Shown here: positions 54,509 through 64,000 of the stretch, piece by piece
How the letters are laid out: each line of letters starts with the position of its first letter
How positions within the stretch are numbered: position 1 is the stretch's first letter
Assembly: GCF_030269925.1 (NCBI RefSeq)
Contig: NC_085116.1
Coordinates: 13,950,001-14,014,000, forward strand
Length of the DNA: 64,000 bases
Direction: 5' to 3'
Source: Bombyx mori
Taxonomy: Eukaryota > Arthropoda > Insecta > Lepidoptera > Bombycidae
Made by a program: the position numbers and the translations under genes
Notes under the pieces: generated by a model
Told to the model about the DNA's origin: nothing
Databases searched by the model: none
What the model saw: the letters and a program-made list of their open reading frames with translations, nothing else

Positions 54509-54746
54509 TTTTTTTTTTTATTGCTTAGATGGGTAGACGAGCTCACAGCCCACCTGGTGTTAAGTGGTTACTGGAACCCATAGACATCTACAACGTAAAT
54601 GTGCCACCCACCTTGAGATATAAGTTCTAAGGTCTCAGTATAGTTACAACGGCTGCCCCCAAACCGAAACGCATTACTGCTTCACGGTAGAAATAGGCGG
54701 AGTGGTGGTACCTACCCGTGCGGACTCACAAGAGGTCCTACCACTA
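54509..54746 (-). mobile_element. Bm1 SINE body
   Basis: Near-complete body with a small deletion ('GCTGCCCCCAAACC' joins blocks that are separated by CACCCTTC in other copies). Confidence 0.9.
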
Positions 54747-55708
54747 CTAAAAAACTAAGACGAATTGAGCCTGTATTCTGGTCTTCTGATTATTTACGAA
54801 GAAAAAAGTCATTCAACAAATAGTGGGGATCATAGAGAAGGAAGCCTCACAGAATATCCATACTAATTCGAAATCCGCACCACGTAGCATCGCTCGTTGA
54901 TGAAAAATGCATATTCCATTTTTAGAACAGAATCGCACGCGCTTCCACCACTCGAGTCTTTGTGCACGGGAGTTTTATCTCGGGGAGTTGGCTCTTGAAT
55001 GCGTCCGACTTTAGCGAGGGTGCATATCGCACACAAGGGTCCGGGTAAACGAACCTTGTGCGCAGTAAAATAATAAAAAGAAAAAAAAACAACAACGTTG
55101 AATTCAAAAAAGTTTTTCGAATTTTAGCCTCTTTTTTTTTTTTAAAGTACTTAAAAATTATGTTAAGTTATTCTTTATTGTGTTTATTCGTTTTATATTG
55201 TAATTTAATAACTAGAAAAAATAATTCAATAACTAGAAAAAATAATATAAGAATGAATAGCTATTCATTAATGATTATTAATAATAATGAAATTCAATTT
55301 AAAAAAAAAAAAAAATACATCTTGAGCTGCCACGTACAATATTTTATTGACATTTACACATTTTTTGTGTTCGCATTAGCTTTTAGTACGAGGGGGATTC
55401 AGTAGGAATACTCTCCAATTTTCATTTAGCGCATCGATAAAAGTTACGCAAGCAATGTGGATACATTAAATTACACGGAAACAAGTGAAAACACATTGCA
55501 CAATACAATATGTTAATATGAAAACACTATAAATAAACCTTTTAGCGTTTGAGGACGTACATGTTTCGGTAATCTCGCAAACGAGATTAGAAGCACATTG
55601 ACGTCATTGGTCAATTGTGGAAGCGAAGAGAGGACAAGGTGAATTCGTGTTTTCATTCGTAAACCTTATAGTGGTATTACCATACCTTGCCTTGAATTTT
55701 TTTTTTTT
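54747..55708. other. A+T-rich spacer, nothing recognised
   Basis: A 115-codon Lys/Asn/Ile-rich frame at 55058-55405 is very A+T-biased and low in complexity; I take it as chance. A small direct repeat (AATAACTAGAAAAAATAAT) lies at 55205-55244. Confidence 0.4.
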
Positions 55709-55925
55709 GGAACGAAGTTCCTTACGGCATGCTTGGAGGAGCTAGGGATTTTGCTGCGCGACCGAACTAAAAAAATGTGATAGTAAAAACCGTAAGAAAA
55801 AGTTCGTGGAATAAGGCCTTGTTTTCCGCACAGCGATATTTCACCGCGCGATTTTTTGTCTCGTATTTTTTTTTTTTAATATGGAACTTCTTTCCTATCC
55901 GGTGTCCCACGACACCACACATCTT
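55709..55925 (+). repeat. Family F element with inverted termini
   Basis: It opens with GGAACGAAGTTCC, has 'GGGATTTTGCTGCGCGACCG' and 'AATAAGGCCTTGTTTTCCGC', and closes GGAACTTCTTTCC (one mismatch from the exact complement of the opening). A GGTGTCCCACGACACC hairpin then CACACATC follow before a T-run. The second copy is at 59855-60072. Confidence 0.78.
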
Positions 55926-56099
55926 TTTTTTAATTGCTTAGATGGGTGGATGGGCTCACACACAGCCCACCTGGTGTTAAGTGGCTACTGGAGCCCATAG
56001 ACATCTACAACGTAAATGCGCCACCCACCTTGAGATATAAGTTCTAAGATCTCAGTACAGTTACAACGGCTGCCCCGCCCTTCAAACCGAAACGCATTA
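55926..56099 (-). mobile_element. Bm1 SINE, 5'-truncated
   Basis: Body cut at CGAAACGCATTAA. Its T-run starts exactly at the end of the family F element. Confidence 0.88.
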
Positions 56100-56189
56100 A
56101 AGATTCCAGATTATTGAATACAGAATGTAAAATCGAAGAGATAAAATGCGAATACTCAATATGTAAGGGAGGGTTGTTCATTCGCACGA

Positions 56190-56351
56190 TAAGGTACAAA
56201 CTGCCCTGCCTATTTCTGCTGCAAAGTAATAATGATGGGTTTAAAAGGTGATTTAGCCTTTACACTACACAATTGAGGCTCATATATCAAAGTGAGTAAC
56301 TACTTAACCATGGGCCGTGGATTATTCACTCCTCTATACAATAAAAAAAAA
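56190..56351 (+). mobile_element. Bm1-like SINE, highly diverged
   Basis: Recognisable blocks are CTGCCTATTTCTGCTGCAAA, GTGAGTAACTACTTAACC, and CCTCTATACAATAAAAAAA. Confidence 0.55.
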
Positions 56352-56789
56352 CAATTCTTTTCGATAGTGCCTAATTTACAATCAAAATACTTATTTCGCT
56401 AAAAGTATCTCAATATTTTACGAGCGAATACATTGCTGAGTCGGCAGGACAATAACATTGTCGGTTCGGTTTCGGCCATCAATAATTACATACCCTCTCA
56501 TTTTATTTCATCAATTCCATATGAATCTTATATTAAAACTTTCATATGTAATGCTTTTAAAGTATTTTCATTTATCAGACTGTCAGTTCTTACGAGAATC
56601 AGTACAGATATCTTTTAGGCTACATTTTATAATGCTCACGGTTTGGAATGGAAATAATCTGGGAAAGTTGAGTTGTCATTTCAATACCCTCGAACGTCAC
56701 TGAGAAAACGGTATTATTCTTACCAATGTTTCCCCTACATATTCACTGATAGCTTACAGGATTCTTCTATCCACGCCATGTCTGTTACG
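56352..56789. other. Spacer, nothing recognised
   Basis: Short overlapping frames at 56433-56618 and 56458-56703 have no signature. Confidence 0.35.
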
Positions 56790-57215
56790 TGTCGAAATTC
56801 GACTATAATTAATTGAAATTATAAGTTTGTACCTACACTATTATGATTCGATTGTCAAAGACTATTTATTATACTTCTTTAATCACAGATTTCACCAAGA
56901 CTACACTTTTGACAAATATTAATAAAGACAAACAATATTTAATCTATTCTCAATTTGACCACATACTATAAGCATTAAGAAAAGTTTGACAATAAACAAA
57001 TAGTATGCATGCGTGTGAGTGTTTCAAATACATGGTAGTGTGTGTAATGTTTTTTTTATTGATTTACAGTATTTTTTATGCATAATTTAAAAAAATATTA
57101 TCATTCTGCACTCCTTCTCTATATTCTCTATAAGTGTGGGAAATTTCATACTCCTCCATCCGCGCAATTTTCGTAAAAAGGGGTACAAAGTCTTTGCTCC
57201 ACGTATTAAGATATA
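56790..57215 (-). repeat. Interspersed repeat, family J
   Basis: The reverse counterpart of 27998-28427, with all main blocks in order (ATTCGACTATAATTAATTGA, CAAACAATATTTAATCTATT, GGGAAATTTCATACTCCTCC, GTACAAAGTCTTTGCTCCAC). Confidence 0.72.
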
Positions 57216-57411
57216 GATGTACCAGTGTGCATTTTTATGCGACAATCACATCAAATGTCCTTGAAGTTGTTCGCAGTACAAAAAAGAATCGTTGTATATC
57301 GGATAACGTAAAAAAGGGACTGCAATAAATACATACTTGAATGTTTAACGTGGTTCGCACCTCGGCAACTCGGCGGAATATATCATGGACGGTGTTCTCA
57401 GCGCGACTCAT

Positions 57412-57487
57412 TGCACAGCAGGTGACCAGGAACAAAGAGGAGGGTGAAGCTAAGCTATAGCTGTCGGCGATAGGGTGGCCATGGGGA
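57412..57487 (+). repeat. Short repeat, family K, copy 1
   Basis: GCACAGCAGGTGACCAGGAA, a G/A-rich middle, then GCGATAGGGTGGCCATG. Related stretches are at 58548-58622 and 59228-59300. Confidence 0.5.
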
Positions 57488-57898
57488 AATACATTATATA
57501 TATATATTTTTTTTATAATAGTTCTTTAACCTTGTTCGTGTGATACGATTATACATATATTTATTATTATTATTATACGGTAGTTTGCGAAATTTTGCGG
57601 CAAACAAGACTAATTTATTAAAACGAACATAAGATATGCGAAATTAAACTTAAAATAATTTAAATAGGACCGCGACTCGAAAAAAACTCAAGAGAATAAC
57701 ATCGATTTAGAATAAAATACTCGCAATAACAAGAATTCTATTGCCAAGTGATAATCGGTTACAAAATAAGCACCGGTTTTGTGTGAAGGGCATATATTAC
57801 GATTTACATAATGAATAGCCTAAATAATTAATTTTTCCTGTTTTTTTCCGAACGATTCCGAATCAGAAGTTCCATAATTTAGACTGTGCGGTGCTTGT

Positions 57899-58072
57899 AT
57901 ACTGGTTTTATTTTATTGCATTGATGGACGAACGAGCTCATGGCCCATCTGATGTTACGCGGTTACCTGAGTCCTCTGTAAATATCGCCCCCTACTTGAA
58001 ACACGAGGTCGGAATCTCAAATGTACTGCATAACGGCTATAGCATCTTTCAATCCGGGAGGCAGAATGGGGC
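57899..58072 (-). mobile_element. Bm1-like SINE, diverged
   Basis: Reverse copy with ATTGATGGACGAACGAGCTC, TGTTACGCGGTTACC and AACGGCTATAGCATCTTTCA. Many substitutions. Confidence 0.6.
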
Positions 58073-58149
58073 ATGATAGGCCCAATGCTGTTTTTGCCCA
58101 AACCTACCCATGCAGTTTTTTCGATATGCTAATCATTAACTTTTGTATG

Positions 58150-58340
58150 CTCTCAAGCACCGGTCACCGTCGTCGTCGACAGAAGAGTTTGATTCGAACC
58201 CGGTGGTAGATTCTGCGAAGCACTGCTCTTGGTAGGGCCAGTGTTAGCAATCTCTCTCAAGTTGAGCCCGTAAGCTCACCTACCCCTCCAGGCGTAGTTG
58301 TAATAGCCTCTAAGGCTCCCGGCGAATTGTTAGAGGAAAA
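58150..58340 (+). mobile_element. Jockey-like LINE 3' end, diverged
   Basis: AAGCACCGGTCACCGTCGTC at the coding end, then 'GGTGGTAGATTCTGCGAAGC' and 'GTAAGCTCACCTACCCC', ending near an A-rich stretch. Confidence 0.7.
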
Positions 58341-58547
58341 AATTTACGTATTTACGTTTTATTTGATTATATGACGTTCATTTATGTATGCACCTTGATC
58401 GTGTGTGTATTACTTATGTCCTTAGAAAAAAGAGGTAAATGATAATAAACAATTTCTACGAATAATAATAATGCTGGTGGATGCGAAAACATTGAAATAA
58501 AAAATGGAATTAACTAACATTAGTCAGATTGCAAACCACAGCACAGC

Positions 58548-58622
58548 AGGTGACTTGCATCAGAATGTAGTGTACGACACCCATGTTCTGCTGATCTTAA
58601 CGTTAGCTAGGGTAGCCATGAA
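58548..58622 (+). repeat. Short repeat, family K, copy 2
   Basis: GCACAGCAGGTGACTTGCAT to GTTAGCTAGGGTAGCCATGA. Same orientation as the other two copies. Confidence 0.5.
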
Positions 58623-59227
58623 AGTCTAATTTGAGTAGAATTTCTAATTGTCACTATCATTGACTAGTGGATTACTTGACCTTCGATAGTGATTTGGAAG
58701 GTAAAATTATTTCTAAAAATGCCAAAAAGGATTTTTGATAATGTCCAAATTATGATTATAGATAGGTTCAATTATATTTAAGTTTTACCGTTATATCATT
58801 ATTAATTAATGAGAAAGAAATTACTCCTTTACAGAGAAAGAGAACAATACAAAAGCGACGGATATATTAGTAATTATGTATTTTTTACAACTACGTTCAA
58901 TTTTAATTGTCACTTATCCCGTCTGGTTTAGAGAGTTGACACTGTTGCAATACTAATAATAATTCATATAATACTAATATAATGCAATACTAATTAAAGT
59001 AATTCATTTTATTAGCTCTAATTAAGGGTATAAAAATTGGATCAAGCGTGCCTTTGCTGGTAATGGAAACGAGAATTTGTTTAGCTATGTTCAACGGAGG
59101 GTACATAACTAATTAAATTACGAGCCGTTAAGTGAAATTCTTCACAAAAGATTCTGCCTAGCGGCATTCTTCTTGAGAATCAAATTATTGTCATTGAGAG
59201 TTATTATTGATATTGCACGTCTGAGGC
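58623..59227. other. A+T-rich spacer, nothing recognised
   Basis: No supported feature. Confidence 0.35.
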
Positions 59228-59300
59228 ACAGCAGGTAACTAGAACCAAAAAGGGAATACAAGGGCCCATTGTAAGGGACTTTGTGTTAGGGTTGCCATGA
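59228..59300 (+). repeat. Short repeat, family K, copy 3
   Basis: GCACAGCAGGTAACTAGAAC to GTGTTAGGGTTGCCATGA. Confidence 0.5.
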
Positions 59301-59854
59301 TAAAAAGCATAAAATAACAAAAAAATCAAAAGTATATTTAATATGGTAGATTTTTTTATTATTAAATTAAAAGCGTTCTGATCCCTAAGATTTTGTTTAA
59401 GAGATCGAGTTGCACCCATGTAAAGTCTATTACAGCATGTAAAAGGTATCCGAATTGAGGATATAATGTTAACCATTGTAATTATTTACTCGGTAGTTAA
59501 ATAGCTTCCAAATTCTTGATATTGAATTCCTGTGATCATCCCGTCTTAAACATCATATCATGTAACATCTGCATATTATGTGGTTACATCATTAAGACTT
59601 AAAAAATAATAATTAAACCTATTGAAAAGTTTATTAATTCTTTTGTTGTTGTGGTAGCCCTATACACACTGCAGGGTGCCTACAATATACGGTGCACTTT
59701 CGAACATGTTGTGTGACAGACATGGCTTGTGTTAGAAATGGTATACTGTTTTACAATTTTATTTGGATATTATGCAAGAATCGAGTGTGACGTAAGAATG
59801 AGAACAAAGAGAGACATTTTTCTTTACATTGTTTCTATTACATTAGAATTTTTT
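59301..59854. other. Spacer, nothing recognised
   Basis: No supported feature. Confidence 0.35.
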
Positions 59855-60072
59855 GGAACGAAGTTCCTTACGTCAGGCTTGGAGGAGATAGGGATTTTGC
59901 TGCGCGACCGAACTGAAAAAAATGTGGTAGTAAAAACCGTAAGAAAAAGTCCGTGGAATAAGGCCTTGTTTTCTGCACAGCGATATTTCATCACGCGATT
60001 TTTTTCTCGTATTTCTTTTTTTTTTTTATATGGAACTTCGTTCCTCTCCGGTGTCCCACGACACCACACATC
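59855..60072 (+). repeat. Family F element with perfect 13-bp inverted termini
   Basis: GGAACGAAGTTCC at 59855-59867 and its exact complement GGAACTTCGTTCC at 60032-60044, followed by the GGTGTC...GACACC hairpin (60050-60065) and CACACATC. The interior matches 55709-55925 closely. The 119-codon frame that spans it is not a gene. Confidence 0.8.
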
Positions 60073-60262
60073 TTTTTTTCCTATCTAAGCTGATAGCCTT
60101 GAGAGGCTATTTCAGTGTAACCTTAACTAGTAGGTGAGCTCACGGGGCTCAAATCGGAGTGGTGCTAACATTGGCTCTAGCAAGAGCAGTGCTTCGCAGA
60201 ATCTACCACCGGATCGGAAACGCGACCCACTGAGAAGATCCGGCGAGAAACTCTCTGTGGGT
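60073..60262 (-). mobile_element. Jockey-like LINE 3' UTR
   Basis: The T-run and CCTATCTAAGCTGATAGCCT begin exactly at the end of the family F element. Keeps all main UTR blocks up to GAAACTCTCTGTGGGTTAAT. Confidence 0.85.
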
Positions 60263-60601
60263 TAATTATAGTTGCTATTACATCTTAACATACGGACAGT
60301 GTCAAAAACACGACTAACAGTTAGTTGACTTTGAGCCACTTGCAAACGTATAAAGGAACAAAAAAACGATCCAATTTAAGTTCATTATTAACGAGCATTA
60401 TATGGGAGAGTTTCAAAAGTTCACAGCACGAGCTTTTCGTATAAAGACTTTCTGAATAACTCTTTCATTTAAGGGGCTCTACATTTTGCAACAATGGTTT
60501 CTGGAGTGTACTCGATATAGAGTGGGGACGTAATATACTGAAGGGTGTAAAATATACATTTACTATTAGATAAAAAATCCTGTTGGAGCTAAGGCCCGTA
60601 A
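60263..60601. other. Spacer, nothing recognised
   Basis: No supported feature. Confidence 0.35.
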
Positions 60602-60824
60602 TTTTTTATATTGCTTAGATGGGTGGACGAGCTCACAGCCCACGTTAAGTTAAGTGGAGCCCATAGACATCTACAACGTAAATGCACCACCCACCTTGAG
60701 ATATAAGTTCTAAGGTCTCATGTATAGTTTACAACGGCTGCCCCACCCTTCAAACCGAAACGCATTACTGCTTCACGGCAGAAATAAGCAGACTGGAGAC
60801 TCACAAGAAGTCCAACCACCACTA
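60602..60824 (-). mobile_element. Bm1 SINE body with small deletions
   Basis: Body present but missing short stretches around GGTTACTGG and the CCCGCGCGGACTC region. Confidence 0.88.
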
Positions 60825-62149
60825 TATTATTACTATTGTGTGTGATTCAAAAATAATTGGAAGTATTATCTGATTTAGTCTAAATTTCAGGTCGGGGTTT
60901 ATGAGTTCAGCAGCACAGGACGGGCAGAACGATTTTACCAAGCTTAAAACAACATACAAAAAGAAATGTTTAAGAAAAAAAAAATGTTTATGATATAATT
61001 TAAGTTTGGTAATTCAATATTCTCTTATGTTTTCGTGATTCGTGAACATAATTATAAGTACCTTTACGATTTAATCTCTCATTTTTATGGTCAGTTTTGT
61101 TTCAGTTACTTCTATTTCAAGTATTTGAAGTACTCAATAATATAATGACAATAAGAAAGCCATAGTTAGCTGTAAAAGCGGTTTTAATTATTTCGTAATT
61201 CAGTTACGCATTTAGATACTATGGTGCAACCCTATAAATAGAAGCACAACGCGGTGTAATGCTTCTATACGAACCATCTGACATACACGAGTGAAAACGG
61301 GTCAGCGAATTCTTAGCTACAAGATCTGTAACGCCAGATATATTCATGATATTTCTCTATTTTATTTATTATCTAATATTTTAAGTGTCCTGAATAAGAA
61401 GTGGTAAAGAAAACTGAGGTATTGAGTGTATTTAAGACATGGCATCTTCCTATAGGTATTATGCTACTTGTAATACAATATTATTCATCTGATATTTCTT
61501 TCGATAACAATACGCTTAAAAAAATAAGCCACTGACGATTAGCTATAATGGTACCATAATGTTACCTACTTATATAGAATCTTCTATCTTCTGATTTAGA
61601 AGATGATGATAAAAATTCCAAATTCAGATAATCGTATTGAAGTTCTTGTACATTTATTTGACAATAAAGTACATTTTTAATTCGAACTAAGCCTTTGTTG
61701 TCTCCTGAATATCGATTTGTCCTTTACTCATTATATTAAAAGAAACCTACATATAAGGACACAAAGAAAAATATCCCTACGCAATTGTCATTATTTGCAC
61801 ACAAATGTTGTATTGCACCTTCTATTTTTAGTGACACATTAATACGCTTCTGTGACTCACTCGTAGTTAAGGGTCCCAACGAGATTCCGATTCGGACTGT
61901 GTTATTTCAAAATGTACTTTGTGGCATGTGAATAAGGTGGTCCGACACTGGCCGCCCTGAATTATTTCATAAGGTAATAAATAATAATGGATCGTCTTTT
62001 GGCCTTGGTGAAATTAGTCACCATCGTCTCGCCGCCGTACTAAATAAAGGCTATTCTACATCGGCGATGTGGCGCAGCAGTGAAAGTTTCGCTTTTGACC
62101 AAAACAGTAGCGTAGGGTAAATAAAGGAGGAAAGGCACACGTAGTGTAT
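60825..62149. other. A+T-rich spacer, nothing recognised
   Basis: 1.3 kb with no supported gene or repeat. Confidence 0.4.
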
Positions 62150-62330
62150 TTTGGATGGCTTAGACGGGTGAACGAGCTCATGATCCTCCTGGTGTTAAGT
62201 GCTTACGGTGCATTTTACGGTATAACGTTTGTCCCGGCCATCAGCCGCAATGCATTGCTGCTTCGTAGTATAAATAGCAGGGTGGTGGTACGAACCTGTG
62301 CAGGCTCATAAGACGTCCTACCATCAATAA
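62150..62330 (-). mobile_element. Bm1-like SINE, diverged
   Basis: GGCTTAGACGGGTGAACGAG at one end and AAGACGTCCTACCATCAATA at the other, with a shortened middle. Confidence 0.65.
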
Positions 62331-62819
62331 ATTATGTTACATTTCAAATATTACTTAAAACTAAAATAATTATAAGTGCTAGTGATCCTCGACACAATAA
62401 TACTGAAAATTCAATAATGATTATCGTAGTACTATCTTATGCTCGTATTTATCTTACTGAACCTTTTTATTTTGCTGTAACAATTTAATTAGTTTTTGAC
62501 GTCTTCTATTAGATTCGTCACTTCGATCAGGCGACGGATTAATTACGAAATTACACTTCGTAGTTGCTCGGACGCGTGTGGCCGCACCTTTATTATGATG
62601 TGTGACGAGAAATACGTTACATCTTCGTTTATAAAGCCGTTTGAAGTTTTACTACGGAACGAAATATAAAACACACGCAAGTCAGATTTTCGCTTGAATC
62701 TAATGTGTCATATTATATTCCCCGTCTGTGAAATTGATTTGTATTATTTACTTATATATAGTGCAGGGACAGTTATTACCATCCCGCCTTTGTCTAATGC
62801 GAAGGGTTCTTTTATTTCG
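62331..62819. other. Spacer, nothing recognised
   Basis: No supported feature. Confidence 0.35.
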
Positions 62820-63112
62820 TACTAGCAGATCCGGCAGACTTCGTAGTGCCTCAATCGACAATTAAAAGACCTAAACTTTTAAATAAAATAAACTTAAAAC
62901 AAACAAAAGGAATTCGTCCGACGAGGGATACATCAAAAGAAAAACAAAATTGTTATTTTTATTTCATTCCGAGCATTTTCATATTTATCTACCTTTTAAA
63001 CCTTCTCTGGACTTTCACAAATAATTCAAGACCAAAATTAGTCAAATCGGTCCAGCCGTTCTCGAGTTTTAGCGAGACTAACGAACGTCATTTCATTTTT
63101 ATGTATATTGAT
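62820..63112 (-). repeat. Interspersed repeat, family C
   Basis: Reverse full-size copy, from TACTAGCAGATCCGGCAGAC to GTTTTAGCGAGACTAACGAA. The 89-codon + strand frame inside it is not a gene. Confidence 0.78.
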
Positions 63113-63685
63113 TAATGATTGATTAGAATAATACTGATGTGTAAGTTAGAATTTTTACGAAATATCAAACTAATATTTCAAGTTCCTCTGCGATGGCAAA
63201 CAGTTCGGGAATTCGCAAGAGAAAAAAAAAACGCGTCAATTACTTAATTACGAGATTCTTAAAATATTTATAGCTAAACGAGTGATTAAGGCGCGCTGTC
63301 AGATACCTCGGCCGGACTTGACAGGTGATTCTAATGGAAGTGATTTAGTGCAATTAATTTAATCACAATTTAAAACTTAATACGTGCAATTTGGGTCGTT
63401 AACACCAAAGCGATTGAGATGGTTTTCATGTGATTGTGAATTGTTAAAACTCAAGTAAATAATGTTTTAACGCGTTGTGAATTTTTGTATTTTATTTATT
63501 ATTTATTTATTTAACTTAATGCACAGAAGTACAATGGCGGACTTAATGCCTGAGGCTGTATTTCCTATTAAAAAAAAAAAAAAAATGGAAGCGATACCTC
63601 AAAATTATAATAGCTTCGGAATTAATGTTATAGTTTCTGTGGGCTTCGGCTTGTGATTCCTACTGGTGGATACCATAATCCTACT
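63113..63685. other. A+T-rich spacer, nothing recognised
   Basis: An A-run lies at about 63571-63585. Confidence 0.35.
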
Positions 63686-63930
63686 TTTGAAATACGTCTT
63701 GTGAGTCTGCACGGGTAGGTACCACCACCACCCTGCCTATTACTGCCGTGAAGCAGTAATGCGTTTGAAGGGTGAAGCAGCCGTTGTACTGTAAAAACTA
63801 AGACCTTAGAGCTCTTATCTTAATGTGAGTGGCGCCATTTACGTTGTAGTTGTCTATGGGCTCTGGTTACCACTTGACACCAGGCGGCCCGTGAGCCCTT
63901 CCACCTATCTATCCTATAATAAAAAAGGAA
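63686..63930 (+). mobile_element. Bm1 SINE body
   Basis: Full body with a few indels (an extra ACC in the ACCACCACC run, and loss of TTCGG in GCGTTTCGGTTTGAAG). Confidence 0.88.
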
Positions 63931-64000
63931 GCCGTCATACACTTTGCGGTGCCCATGGACTCCATTAATCGCTCAACATCTCGGTGGATCGTGAATCGAT

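Noticed and set aside
55058..55405. 115-codon frame rich in Lys, Asn and Ile
   Set aside because: Extreme A+T bias and homopolymer runs make this open frame likely by chance.
59729..60088. 119-codon + strand frame and the 81-codon frame opposite it
   Set aside because: Both span the family F element and its T-runs and have no protein signature.
1..64000. Telomeric TTAGG arrays, CRISPR arrays, rRNA genes
   Set aside because: None seen. No run of TTAGG repeats, no regularly spaced repeats with unique spacers, and no rRNA core sequences.

Overview
This window looks like non-genic chromosomal DNA from a silkworm-type moth (Lepidoptera, genus Bombyx). The main reason is that it carries about two dozen copies of the Bm1 SINE, some with the tRNA-like head (A-box and B-box) as well as the usual body. 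It also carries 3' ends of Jockey-, RTE- and CR1-like LINEs and many short A+T-rich interspersed repeats typical of moth genomes. I recognise no host protein-coding gene, rRNA gene, true tRNA gene or CRISPR array. Nearly all the longer open frames outside one retrotransposon are short, A+T-biased and chance-like, or are remnants of LINE reverse transcriptases.

The dominant feature is a complete endogenous retrovirus of the errantivirus (gypsy/Ty3) group at 7360-15792, + strand. It has two 494-bp LTRs in which I see no difference, a 4-bp target duplication (ACTA), a tRNA-Ser-type primer site, gag, pol, env and a polypurine tract. Gag and Pol are linked by a textbook -1 frameshift signal: a UUUAAAC slippery heptamer, a 6-nt spacer and a bulged 9-bp stem. 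Pol carries protease, reverse transcriptase, RNase H and a DD35E integrase with a GPY/F-like C-terminus. Env has a furin-type site, a hydrophobic anchor and a cytoplasmic tail, but no in-frame AUG before the furin site. It must therefore be made by splicing, or it has lost its 5' end.

Layout: 1-2035 holds LINE 3' ends. 2036-7355 is A+T-rich with two short-repeat families, one pair forming a long inverted repeat. 7360-15792 is the errantivirus. 15797-27300 holds scattered Bm1 copies, a second tRNA-derived SINE and LINE tails. 27977-30950 is a dense nest of small elements: a repeat flanked by a direct repeat, a tandemly duplicated 385-bp unit, and two TIR elements. 31027-31989 is a full-length-type Bm1 next to a Jockey LINE C-terminus. 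33332-33613 is a foldback element. 41218-42660 is a 5'-truncated Jockey-like LINE lying inside an older repeat. 49985-53290 contains two ~300-bp arms in inverted orientation. 54102-60262 contains further copies of the small elements, each abutting the poly(A) end of a SINE or LINE.

Family names other than Bm1, errantivirus and Jockey/RTE/CR1 are descriptive only. All assignments come from reading the sequence, with no database search.
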